Positions 1 to 7,297 of a stretch of DNA of 33,305 bases are shown one piece after another. Source of the DNA: JBFWVD01 sp050246915 (lineage in GTDB: Bacteria; Actinomycetota; Acidimicrobiia; Acidimicrobiales; Ilumatobacteraceae); contig JBFWVD010000052.1 in NCBI GenBank assembly GCA_050246915.1, forward strand, positions 1-33,305. Direction: 5' to 3'. The number at the start of each line of letters is the position of its first letter. The first letter of the stretch is position 1. The notes below the pieces were generated by a model. That model was not told the origin of the DNA, made no database searches, and saw nothing but the letters and a program-made list of their open reading frames with translations. Both the position numbers and the translations under genes were made by a program.

Positions 1-25
1 AGCTGTCGAAGATCTCGGAGACCAT
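1..25 (-). CDS. Possible start of a leftward gene cut by the window edge
   Basis: An ATG at 25 on the minus strand is preceded by GAGAGG about eight bases upstream and opens the frame MVSEIFDS before the window ends. From memory, actinobacterial naphthoate synthases (MenB, a crotonase) often begin in a similar way, and the next gene is also a crotonase. Eight codons cannot identify a product, so this is only a plausible partial gene. Confidence 0.25.
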
Positions 26-80
26 CCGCTCAGCCTCTCATCTCGCCAACCCCGCACGAAGTTCCGCCCCCGCACGCCAG

Positions 81-120
81 CTCGCCCCGGCTCGCCCCGG
101 CTCGCCCCGGCTCGCCCCGG
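81..120. repeat. 10-bp tandem repeat, four exact copies
   Basis: The unit CTCGCCCCGG occurs four times in a row without mismatch. It lies between the possible gene at 1-25 and the crotonase end at 218, in non-coding sequence, and ends 12 bp before the hairpin repeat at 133. Slippage-type expansion is the simplest explanation. Confidence 0.9.
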
Positions 121-132
121 AAAGTCTCGCAC

Positions 133-170
133 GTTGTGATCGCTCACCGATCACAACCTTCGAAACTTCT
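133..170. repeat. Dispersed hairpin repeat, copy 1
   Basis: GTTGTGATCG (133-142) and CGATCACAAC (148-157) form a perfect 10-bp stem around CTCAC, followed by CTTCGAAACTTCT. The 38 bases match 32582-32619 at 36 positions. One mismatch is in the loop and one lies just past the stem. The copy lies 48 bp beyond the stop of the leftward crotonase. It could be a transcription terminator or a member of an intergenic repeat family. Confidence 0.85.
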
Positions 171-208
171 TGGCGGGTTGGCGGGTTGGCGGGTTGGCGG
201 GTTGGCGG
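170..208. repeat. 8-bp tandem repeat, four copies plus a partial
   Basis: The unit TTGGCGGG is repeated four times (170-201) with a truncated fifth copy to about 208. It abuts the hairpin repeat on its left and ends 10 bp before the crotonase stop codon. It is unrelated in sequence to the repeat at 81-120. Confidence 0.9.
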
Positions 209-217
209 TCGCCGCGC

Positions 218-964
218 TCAGCGGCCCTTCCATACCGGTTGCCGCTTACCCAAGAACGCGGCCACGCCCTCGCGCATGTCCTCAGCGGCCAAGATCGCGT
301 TCACCGCGTCGGTGGTGTACGGCCAGCAGTCCGTATCGGACGCCGCGAACGATCGGTTGATGGCGCGCAACGATTCACGCACGGACACGGGAGCGTTGGT
401 GCAGATGGTCTCGCCCAGAGCGATGGCCGCCTCGAGAGCGCCACCGTGGGGGGCGAGCCTGTTGACCAAGCCGAGTTCGTGGGCCCGACCGGCCTCCATC
501 GGTTGGCACCCGATGAGGAGCTCCTTGGCGATGTTGAGGGGCAGGACCCGGTGGGTGCGAAACAGCGCCCCGCATGACGCGATCACCCCGCGGCTGGCCT
601 CTGGCAACCCGAGCTTGGCGTCAGTCGCGGCCACGACGAGATCACAGGCCAACATCACCTCGAAGCCTCCGCCGAGGGCGAGACCTTCGATGGCGGCGAT
701 GAGCGGCTTCACCCGTTGGCGTCGGATGATGCCGTACTCGCCACCTCGTTCGGTGGGGTCGCCGGGCCCATCCTTGAGATCGGTGCCGGCGCAGAACACG
801 TTCGACCCGCCGGTGATGATGCCGAGCCACAGGTCGGGATCATCATCGAGTCGGTTGAGGGCGGCGTCTATCCCGGCAGTCATCTCAGCATCGATCGCGT
901 TGCGTTTGGCCTCCCGACTCATCGTGATGATGAGCAGTCGTCCTCGGACTTCGGTCTCGACCAT
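218..964 (-). CDS. Enoyl-CoA hydratase/isomerase family protein (crotonase)
   Basis: This 248-residue protein has the full crotonase fold length (usual range 250-270). The oxyanion-hole segment CAGTD is at 58-62 and GGGFE at 98-102. Glu102 and Glu122 (in LPE) match the two catalytic glutamates of enoyl-CoA hydratases, so hydratase activity on an acyl-CoA is likely, substrate unknown. The C-terminus (KRQPVWKGR) is typical. The start at 964 is chosen because GGGAGAGAC directly precedes it; the frame stays open further upstream but those codons lack family similarity. It is divergent from the alpha-hydroxy-acid oxidase with 91 bp between starts, so shared regulation is possible. Confidence 0.9.
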   Translation of the reverse strand: MVETEVRGRLLIITMSREAKRNAIDAEMTAGIDAALNRLDDDPDLWLGIITGGSNVFCAGTDLKDGPGDPTERGGEYGIIRRQRVKPLIAAIEGLALGGGFEVMLACDLVVAATDAKLGLPEASRGVIASCGALFRTHRVLPLNIAKELLIGCQPMEAGRAHELGLVNRLAPHGGALEAAIALGETICTNAPVSVRESLRAINRSFAASDTDCWPYTTDAVNAILAAEDMREGVAAFLGKRQPVWKGR

Positions 965-1055
965 GTCTCTCCCTCGGGCTCGCTGCGCTGGGTGCTGTGC
1001 CGGGTGCGCTGTGCCACCCCAGTGTTGCCCAACGATGCCCCCTAACGTGGAAGCC

Positions 1056-2315
1056 ATGAGCGCCAGACACCCGGGGATCGTGTCCACCCTTCGCTCGGTG
1101 CTGCAGTTCCAGCCGGCCACGCTCGATCCGGTGGAGCGCCGGCTGCGCAAGGCGGCCTCGGTGGCTGATCTCCGGCGGATCGCCAAGCGCCGAGTGCCCC
1201 GCGGGGTGTTCGACTACATCGACGGTGCCGCTGAGGACGAGCGGACGATGGCGGCCAACCGTATCGCCCTGGATCGGATCGGTTTCGACCCGCGGGTCCT
1301 GGTGGACGTGAGCGACATCGACACGTCGTCGACGTTGCTCGGCCGTCAATTGAAATTGCCGCTGGTATTGGCGCCCACCGGGTTCACCCGCATCGCTGAT
1401 CCGGCCGGTGAGTTGGCGGTGGCTCGTGCTGCCGATCGGGCTGGGCTCCCATACACGCTCTCGACCTTGTCCACCCGCTCCATCGAGGAGGTGGCGGCTG
1501 TCAGCAACGGGGCCAAGTGGTTCCAGGTGTACGTGTGGCGCGACCGAGGTCTCGTGCTGGACATGGTCCAGCGTGCGAAGGCGGCGGGGTACGAGGCTCT
1601 GATGGTCACGGTCGATACGCCGGTGCTCGGTCGCCGCGAGCGTGACGTGCGGCGCGGTTTCTCCCTGCCTCCCAAAGTGGGGTTGGGCACGTTGATCGAC
1701 GGTGCGATTCATCCCGGGTGGACGTGGGACTTCGTGCGGGCCGAGCCGATCCTGTTCGCCAATGTCGCCACCTCATCGGCCGCGTCGAGTGATGGCGCCG
1801 CGGGCGACGGTTCGACTGCGGTGTCGCTGTCGACCTACGTCAACAGTCAGTTCGATCCGTCGCTGCAGTGGCGCGATCTCGACTGGCTGCGGGGCCATTG
1901 GGATGGGCCCATCATCGTCAAGGGGATCCAGAGCGTTGCCGATGCCGAGCGAACAGTGGCGGCGGGCGCCGAGGGTCTGGTCATCTCCAACCACGGCGGT
2001 CGCCAACTCGATGGCGCGCCGGCCACGGCCGATCTCATCGCCCCCATCGCCGATGCTGTAGGTGGTCAGATCGTGGTGGTGGTCGATGGTGGCATCCGCC
2101 GTGGCAGCGACGTGGTGAAGGCCGTGGCGTTGGGTGCCGATGCTTGCATGATCGGCCGTGCCTATCTCTACGGTCTTGCCGCCGCTGGTGAACGAGGCGT
2201 CGCCCACGTGCTCGATCTGTTTGACACCGACGTGCGACGCACCATGGCCCTCATCGGCGTATCACGGCTGGCTGACGTCAACCGTTCTTGCCTCACCGGT
2301 GTTGCACCGCGGTGA
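1056..2315 (+). CDS. FMN-dependent alpha-hydroxy-acid oxidase/dehydrogenase (LldD family)
   Basis: This is a 419-residue FMN enzyme oxidising a 2-hydroxy acid to a 2-oxo acid. The signature SNHGGRQLD lies at 311-319 with catalytic His313 and substrate-binding Arg316. FDYIDG (52-57) supplies the usual active-site Tyr, Lys289 follows the IIV strand, and DGGIRRGSD (344-352) is the FMN phosphate loop. A Ser/Ala/Gly-rich insertion at 238-256 is the variable loop 4. The sequence resembles mycobacterial LldD2 along its length. It is less like mycofactocin-system MftD, which I recall lacking the RQ of the histidine motif. The frame is open back to 186, but only the part from 1056 looks like protein. 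ATG 1035 is an alternative start without a better ribosome site. The substrate may be lactate or another hydroxy acid. Confidence 0.92.
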   Translation: MSARHPGIVSTLRSVLQFQPATLDPVERRLRKAASVADLRRIAKRRVPRGVFDYIDGAAEDERTMAANRIALDRIGFDPRVLVDVSDIDTSSTLLGRQLKLPLVLAPTGFTRIADPAGELAVARAADRAGLPYTLSTLSTRSIEEVAAVSNGAKWFQVYVWRDRGLVLDMVQRAKAAGYEALMVTVDTPVLGRRERDVRRGFSLPPKVGLGTLIDGAIHPGWTWDFVRAEPILFANVATSSAASSDGAAGDGSTAVSLSTYVNSQFDPSLQWRDLDWLRGHWDGPIIVKGIQSVADAERTVAAGAEGLVISNHGGRQLDGAPATADLIAPIADAVGGQIVVVVDGGIRRGSDVVKAVALGADACMIGRAYLYGLAAAGERGVAHVLDLFDTDVRRTMALIGVSRLADVNRSCLTGVAPR

Positions 2316-2342
2316 CCTGATTGCTCACGGGCACGCGGGTGA

Positions 2343-3689
2343 TCACGGATAGGTGATGCCGAGGAAACCTCGGCACAACAACAGCGCCAGCGTGTGCACC
2401 AACTGCGAGTGTGAGGCCCAGTTGGCGAACACCAACGATCCGTATGGGGCATGACTGACCAGAGCGATGAGGGCGATGGCGGCCCGGTCGGCATCGTGGA
2501 TGTCGGCCAACATCGAACGATCGATCAACTGGCCGAGCGTCGCCTGCAGCGCGGCCACCGAATCGGAGGCCATCTGGTCGAGCATGGGATCGACGCGTTC
2601 GAGGGAAGCCCACACGCGGATGACGGCGGCGCGTCGTTCGAAGTTGGTGAGCAGATCATCGAGCGATGCCACGATGGCCGGCGCGCTGCGGGCCGTGGGC
2701 GTGAACGATTCGAGGTTCTCGACGATGTCCCAGGTGGCGGTGAGGCTCTCGGCCGCCAGGGTGTGCAGCACCTCGCGCAGATCGGTCCAGTACTGGTACA
2801 AGGCGCCGTGGGACAGGCCGACCTCGACCATCACGTCATCGACGCTGGTTGCTGCGAAACCCTTCCGGGCGAACACCTGCGCTGCGCCATCCAAGATGGC
2901 GTTCACGGTCGCCGCGCCCTGAACACTGACCTCCCGCTTGAGTGGCGGCGTCATGGTCGAGATCGTCTTGTGTGCCAGCGCTCGCATCGCTCCGATGTCG
3001 TTGATGGCCGCGGCCTTCGGCGTCGGCGCCTCGGTGCCGACGCGGAACAGGCGGACCGAATCGGGGAACAACGTGAGCTGCACGCTGCGAGCGATGGTGT
3101 CCGCCATCTCGTTCTCGTCGTATGGGAGGTCTCTCGAGCCGATGAGGAAGCAACAGCGCTCGACCATCGCCGACACCGCCAGCGCCATGGATCGGGTATC
3201 GGCGACATCGGTGCCCGAGGCGGAGAGGGCACTGCCGAGGCGCTCGGCGAAGACCTCCAGCCACTCGAGGGCAGGGCGATGCAAGCTCTGATCGTCGATC
3301 TCGGCATTGGCCCACGAGGAGAACACGTCGGCGTATTCGCGCACCGTACCGAAGTAGTCGAGTATCCACGCCCGCAGGTTCTCGAAGCCGTCCTGGCCGG
3401 GGCCGAGGGGTCCGAGTCCTTTGAGCGTCTGCAGCAATCCCCGGCCGACGTCGCTCATGAGGACGATGAAGATCTCGGCCTTGCTCTTGAAGTACTGGTA
3501 CACCGCCGCGCGTGACTTGCCCGACCGTTCCGCAATGGCATCCATGGTGGCGGCGGCGTAGCCGACGTCGGTGAACACGGCGAGTGCACATTCGAGGATC
3601 TGTTGCCGAGACCGTTGGCCGCGAGGCCCGAGCGCTGGGTTTGCGCCGTAGGAGGCCCGCCGAAGCTCTCGTCCTGGTGCGGTGGGCAT
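2343..3689 (-). CDS. Tandem double-TetR transcriptional regulator
   Basis: At 448 residues this is about twice the length of a TetR protein and contains two complete TetR units. The first helix-turn-helix is at about 28-70 (RSRQQILECALAVF to AAVYQYFKSK) with its ligand domain to about 215. A linker at 216-255 leads to a second helix-turn-helix at about 262-305 (TVNAILDGAAQVF to GALYQYWTDL) and a second ligand domain. Because TetR proteins act as dimers, one chain could form an intramolecular pseudo-dimer. It is divergent from the SDR at 3829 with 139 bp between starts, the usual layout for a TetR repressor and its target. The start has no strong ribosome site. It converges on the hydroxy-acid oxidase with a 27-bp gap. 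Confidence 0.9.
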   Translation of the reverse strand: MPTAPGRELRRASYGANPALGPRGQRSRQQILECALAVFTDVGYAAATMDAIAERSGKSRAAVYQYFKSKAEIFIVLMSDVGRGLLQTLKGLGPLGPGQDGFENLRAWILDYFGTVREYADVFSSWANAEIDDQSLHRPALEWLEVFAERLGSALSASGTDVADTRSMALAVSAMVERCCFLIGSRDLPYDENEMADTIARSVQLTLFPDSVRLFRVGTEAPTPKAAAINDIGAMRALAHKTISTMTPPLKREVSVQGAATVNAILDGAAQVFARKGFAATSVDDVMVEVGLSHGALYQYWTDLREVLHTLAAESLTATWDIVENLESFTPTARSAPAIVASLDDLLTNFERRAAVIRVWASLERVDPMLDQMASDSVAALQATLGQLIDRSMLADIHDADRAAIALIALVSHAPYGSLVFANWASHSQLVHTLALLLCRGFLGITYP

Positions 3690-3828
3690 CGCCGGGAGTG
3701 TACTGACGCCTGCTCAGGCCCTGGTGCTAGCTTCCCGCGCTGGTCGATCAGGCCATGTCCAACTGAGCTCGGTCCGGTCCTGCGCTGTCGTGGTGATCGC
3801 CTCCGGCCCTCGCCAACAAGGAGCAGTC

Positions 3829-4608
3829 ATGCAGTTGTCCGGATCAAGCGCGCTCGTCGTCGGCGGTGCTGGCGGCCTTGGGGCGGCCACCGTTCGTCGT
3901 CTCGCTGCCGCCGGCGCCCATGTCGTGATCGCGGACATGGCGGTCGAAGGTGGCAAGGCCCTTGCTGCGGAGCTGGGCGCTCAGGCGTCGTTCATCGAGA
4001 CCAACGTGCTCGACGAGAACAGTGTCAATGCCGCCATCGAGTTGGCCGTGGGGCACGGCCCGCTCAAGGTTTCGGTCGACACCCACGGTGGCCCTGGCGG
4101 CGGTCGCACGCTGAGCCGCACCGGCGAGCCGTTGGCGCTCGAGGCATTCGAGTCGGTGGTGGCGGTGTTCCTCACCGGGGCGTTCAACGTGTTGCGCCTC
4201 GCTGCCGCGGCCATGGCCAAGAACGAGCCGAGTGAGGAAGGAGAGCGCGGCCTCATCGTGAACACGGCATCGATCGCGGGCTTCGAGGGCACGATCGGAC
4301 AGGTGGCGTACTCGGCGGCCAAGGGCGGTGTGATCGGCATGACCCTCACCGCCGCTCGTGATCTGGCCGTGGTCGGCGTGCGGGTGATCACCATTGCGCC
4401 CGGCACGTTCATGACCCCCGCCTACGGCATGCCCGCCGAGCAACTCGAGGCCATCTGGGGTCCGAACATCCCCTTCCCCAAGCGCATGGGGCAGCCCGAC
4501 GAGTATGCCAAGTTGGTGCTCGCCGCGGTCGACAACAGCTATCTCAACGGTGAGGTCATCCGCATCGATGGCGCGGTGCGCTTCTCGCCGAAGATGCCCA
4601 ACGGCTGA
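3829..4608 (+). CDS. SDR oxidoreductase, HSD10/3-hydroxyacyl-CoA dehydrogenase type-2 like, with altered active site
   Basis: The 259 residues align by eye along their whole length with 17-beta-HSD type 10/3-hydroxyacyl-CoA dehydrogenases. Shared features include the phrase NTASIAGFEG and the C-terminal LNGEVIRIDGAVR. The cofactor loop GGAGGLG is at 12-18, Ser148 is the catalytic serine, and Tyr161 and Lys165 form YxxxK. Two conserved elements are missing. The NNAG motif is DTHGG at 84-88, and the tetrad asparagine of VNL is Phe114 (VFLTG). The start at 3829 has a strong AAGGAG nine bases away at 3819-3824. It is divergent from the double TetR, its likely regulator. A beta-oxidation-type role is suggested by family, but activity is uncertain. 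Confidence 0.85.
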   Translation: MQLSGSSALVVGGAGGLGAATVRRLAAAGAHVVIADMAVEGGKALAAELGAQASFIETNVLDENSVNAAIELAVGHGPLKVSVDTHGGPGGGRTLSRTGEPLALEAFESVVAVFLTGAFNVLRLAAAAMAKNEPSEEGERGLIVNTASIAGFEGTIGQVAYSAAKGGVIGMTLTAARDLAVVGVRVITIAPGTFMTPAYGMPAEQLEAIWGPNIPFPKRMGQPDEYAKLVLAAVDNSYLNGEVIRIDGAVRFSPKMPNG

Positions 4609-4619
4609 GCGGGGCGTCG

Positions 4620-5387
4620 TCAGGTCGACAGCGGGTATCCGCCGCTGATGCGCAGCGACTCGCCGGTGACGAAGCTGGCTTCGTTCGAGCACAGGTACAG
4701 CATCGTGTTGACGATGTCGTCCATCACGCCCAGGCGGTGGATCAACTGCCGGTTGGCGACGAAGTCGTCGATCATGTCCTTGGGCAGCCCGTCGAGAGCG
4801 TTCTCGGTGGCCATGAGACCGGGCGAGATGGCATTGACGCGGATGGCGTGAGGTGCCAGTTCGTTGGCGAACGCGATGGTGAGCCCGCGCACCGCCAGCT
4901 TCGACACGCCATAGGGCGAGATCGACATGTCGGCGGCGATGGAGCTGATGTTGACGATCGATCCCCCACCACGACGCGCCATCGACTCCTGGCACGACAG
5001 CGTGCAGTTGATGATGCCCATCACGTTGGTCTCCCAGAGACCGCGCACCTCGGCTCGGGTCAGCACACCGAAGGGCTGGTTGTACTTGAGCAGGTGTTTG
5101 CCAGCGTTGTTGAGCAAGATGCCGATGTCGCCGAGTTGCTCGACCGTCGTGGCTACTGCAGCGTCGACGGCGTCTTCGTCGTCCACGTTGCAGGCCAAGG
5201 CAATGGCGCGGTGACCCTGAGCGCGCAACTCTGATGCGGTGGCCTCGGCTGCTGGTAGGTCCACGTCGGCGAGGGCGACCGCGCAGCCCCGCTCGGTGAG
5301 CGCCCGCGCGAAGGCCCGACCGAAACCGATGGCCCCACCGGTGATGAACGCGACGTTGCCCTCGAACGGGCTCGATGTTGCTGACAC
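4620..5387 (-). CDS. SDR family oxidoreductase
   Basis: This is a classical short-chain dehydrogenase of 255 residues using NAD(P). TGGAIGFG (16-23) is the cofactor loop and NNAG is at 93-96. The asparagine of the tetrad is in TNVMG at 120-124, Ser148/149 is in NISS, and Tyr159 and Lys163 form YxxxK. The Ser-Tyr spacing is about three residues shorter than in most classical SDRs. I start it at GTG 5387 because AGGGGAGG lies at 5392-5399; an in-frame ATG at 5450 adds 21 residues without family character. It is divergent from the SDR at 5460 (72 bp between starts) and converges with the SDR at 3829. Substrate unknown. Confidence 0.88.
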   Translation of the reverse strand: MSATSSPFEGNVAFITGGAIGFGRAFARALTERGCAVALADVDLPAAEATASELRAQGHRAIALACNVDDEDAVDAAVATTVEQLGDIGILLNNAGKHLLKYNQPFGVLTRAEVRGLWETNVMGIINCTLSCQESMARRGGGSIVNISSIAADMSISPYGVSKLAVRGLTIAFANELAPHAIRVNAISPGLMATENALDGLPKDMIDDFVANRQLIHRLGVMDDIVNTMLYLCSNEASFVTGESLRISGGYPLST

Positions 5388-5391
5388 TCGA

Positions 5392-5399
5392 CCTCCCCT
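5392..5399 (-). promoter_or_regulatory. Shine-Dalgarno site fixing a GTG start
   Basis: AGGGGAGG on the minus strand, four bases before GTG 5387, is the only strong ribosome site near this gene. It decides against the upstream in-frame ATG at 5450. Confidence 0.7.
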
Positions 5400-5459
5400 G
5401 ATGTCGTGTTGCGGACCGTAGCTCCGGCGACCGGTCCCGTTGTGATGCAAGATACGAAG

Positions 5460-6290
5460 ATGGGTTCACTCGACGGCAAGGTCGTGTTCATCTCGGGCGG
5501 GGCGCGCGGGCAAGGGCGGTCGCACGCCGTGCGCATGGCCGAAGAAGGCGCCGACATCATCACGTTCGATCTGTGCCATCAGCTCGAGTCCGTGGAGTAC
5601 CCCATGTCGACGCCCGAGGACCTGGACGAGACCATTCGATTGGTCGAGCACCTCGATCGACGCATCGTGGCCCGGCAGGCCGATGTGCGCGAGGCCGGTG
5701 AGGTGCAGGCAGTGTTCGACGAGGGTTTGGCCCAGTTCGGACGGGTGGACGTGGTGTGCGCCAACGCCGGCATCATGCCCATCACGGGGTCGCCGAGCCG
5801 CACGCCGGCGGCCTGGCACGACGCGGTCGACGTGATGCTCACCGGGGTGTACCACACCTGTCAGGCGGCCATCCCGACATTGATCGAACAAGGCTTCGGC
5901 GGATCGATCGTCATCACCTCGTCCACGGCGGGACTCAAGGGGCTCAACAGCGCCTGGGAAGCGTCGTCGGCGGGCGGATTGGGATACATCGCTGCCAAGC
6001 ACGGTGTGGTGGGACTCATGCGGGCCTATGCCATGTCGCTGGGCCAGTACAACATCCGGGTCAACACGGTGCACCCCACGGGCGTGGCCACCCCGATGGT
6101 CATGAACGAGGCATTTGCCAACTACGTGGCCGAGTTCCCAGCGGTGGCCAACACCATGCAGAACATCTTGCCGGTGGAGTTGGTGCAGCCCGAGGACATC
6201 TCCAACGCCATCATCTTCCTGGCATCGGACGCTGGTCGCTACATCACTGGTGTCACCTTGCCGGTCGACGCCGGCATCAACGCTCGCTGA
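5460..6290 (+). CDS. Mycofactocin-coupled-type SDR oxidoreductase
   Basis: The 276 residues match the SDR family I know as TIGR03971, whose members hold NAD tightly and pass electrons to mycofactocin. The signature cofactor segment GGARGQGRSHAV is at 13-24. The family-specific insertion between the second and third strands spans about 38-70 (DLCHQLESVEYP to LDRRIVARQADVR). ANAG is at 101-104, Ser154/155 in TSS, and Tyr176 and Lys180 form YxxxK. The tetrad asparagine is replaced by Met126 in VDVMLTG. MGSLDGKV is the usual start for the family and puts the ATG at 5460; in-frame ATGs at 5406 and 5445 are less likely. It probably oxidises an alcohol, substrate unknown. Confidence 0.88.
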   Translation: MGSLDGKVVFISGGARGQGRSHAVRMAEEGADIITFDLCHQLESVEYPMSTPEDLDETIRLVEHLDRRIVARQADVREAGEVQAVFDEGLAQFGRVDVVCANAGIMPITGSPSRTPAAWHDAVDVMLTGVYHTCQAAIPTLIEQGFGGSIVITSSTAGLKGLNSAWEASSAGGLGYIAAKHGVVGLMRAYAMSLGQYNIRVNTVHPTGVATPMVMNEAFANYVAEFPAVANTMQNILPVELVQPEDISNAIIFLASDAGRYITGVTLPVDAGINAR

Positions 6291-6337
6291 GCGGTGTCGA
6301 GGCCGGTCTCCCCGCGGCGGTGCTCTAAACCCGACTC

Positions 6338-6371
6338 GATAGGTCAACTTACCGACGATCCTGCCTATCAT
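6338..6371 (+). promoter_or_regulatory. Candidate cysD promoter with an inverted repeat
   Basis: GATAGG (6338-6343) and CCTATC (6364-6369) are inverted across 20 bases. TATCAT at 6366-6371 resembles a -10 box and overlaps the right arm, so a protein bound to the repeat could block transcription. The start would fall near 6378, just before the ribosome site. No convincing -35 box is visible. Control by a sulfur-responsive regulator is inference. Confidence 0.3.
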
Positions 6372-6391
6372 CGGTCGCTCGGAGGGGCTTC

Positions 6392-7297
6392 ATGACCAAC
6401 ACGCTCACCCATCTCCAGCGCCTGGAGGCAGAGAGCATCCACATCATGCGAGAGGCGGTGTCGGAGGCCGAGCGGCCAGTGATGCTGTACTCGATCGGCA
6501 AGGACAGCGCGACCATGCTCCATCTGGCGCTCAAGGCCTTCGCCCCGTCGAAGCCCCCGTTCCCGATGCTGCACGTGGACACGACCTGGAAGTTCCAGGA
6601 CATGTACAAGTTCCGTGAGGAGATGACGAGCCGTTACGGACTCGATCTCATCGTCCACATCAACCCGGAGTGTGTGGAGCTCGGCATCAACCCGTTCGAT
6701 CACGGTTCTGCACTCCACACCGACATGTGGAAGACGCAAGGACTCAAGCAGGCCCTCGACAAGTACGGCTTCGATGTCGCCTTCGGCGGCGCCCGTCGCG
6801 ACGAGGAGAAGTCGCGGGCCAAAGAGCGCGTGTTCTCGCTGCGATCGGCCCAGCACCAGTGGGACCCCAAGCGTCAGCGGCCCGAGCTGTGGCAGATCTA
6901 CAACACGCGTAAGCGACAGGGCGAGAGCCTGCGTGTCTTCCCCTTGTCGAACTGGACCGAGCTGGACATCTGGCAATACATCCACCTCGAGAACATCCCG
7001 TTGGTACCGCTGTACTACTCCGCCCCGCGACCGGTGGTGGAACGCGACGGCACGCTCATCATGGTCGACGACGATCGGATGCCGTTGCTACCCGGTGAGG
7101 CGCCGGAGATCCGCAGTGTCCGGTTCCGCACGCTCGGTTGTTATCCGCTCACCGGGGCCATCGAGTCCACCGCGGTGACCCTTCCCGAGATCATCCAGGA
7201 GATGTTGCTCACCACAACGTCCGAGCGTCAGGGGCGTGTCATCGATCACGACTCGTCGGGTTCCATGGAGCGCAAGAAGCAAGAGGGGTACTTCTGA
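6392..7297 (+). CDS. cysD: Sulfate adenylyltransferase subunit 2
   Basis: CysD is the ATP-pyrophosphatase subunit of ATP sulfurylase, making adenosine phosphosulfate (APS) from sulfate and ATP together with the CysN GTPase. The 301 residues equal the family length (about 300). The PP-loop SIGKDS is at 34-39, and GGARRDEEKSRAKERVFS and the C-terminus SMERKKQEGYF are hallmark segments. GGAGGGG at 6381-6387 supports the start. The stop TGA shares one base with the ATG of cysNC (TGATG), so the two are co-transcribed and probably translationally coupled. This is assimilatory sulfate activation in the cytoplasm. Confidence 0.97.
   Translation: MTNTLTHLQRLEAESIHIMREAVSEAERPVMLYSIGKDSATMLHLALKAFAPSKPPFPMLHVDTTWKFQDMYKFREEMTSRYGLDLIVHINPECVELGINPFDHGSALHTDMWKTQGLKQALDKYGFDVAFGGARRDEEKSRAKERVFSLRSAQHQWDPKRQRPELWQIYNTRKRQGESLRVFPLSNWTELDIWQYIHLENIPLVPLYYSAPRPVVERDGTLIMVDDDRMPLLPGEAPEIRSVRFRTLGCYPLTGAIESTAVTLPEIIQEMLLTTTSERQGRVIDHDSSGSMERKKQEGYF

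Noticed and set aside
81..208. CRISPR array
   Set aside because: Units are 8-10 bp and directly contiguous without spacers, and no cas gene is present.
186..1055. Long in-frame N-terminal extension of the alpha-hydroxy-acid oxidase
   Set aside because: It is the antisense of the crotonase gene, has no family similarity, and would pass through the tandem repeat; the enzyme has full length from 1056.
1056..2315. Mycofactocin biosynthesis enzyme MftD
   Set aside because: The histidine motif reads SNHGGRQLD, as in true lactate-type oxidases, and no other mft gene is adjacent.
3844..5469. 541-codon open frame on the minus strand
   Set aside because: It is antisense to one SDR and out of frame with another. 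The translation is rich in Arg, His and Gly, as expected for a GC-rich shadow frame.
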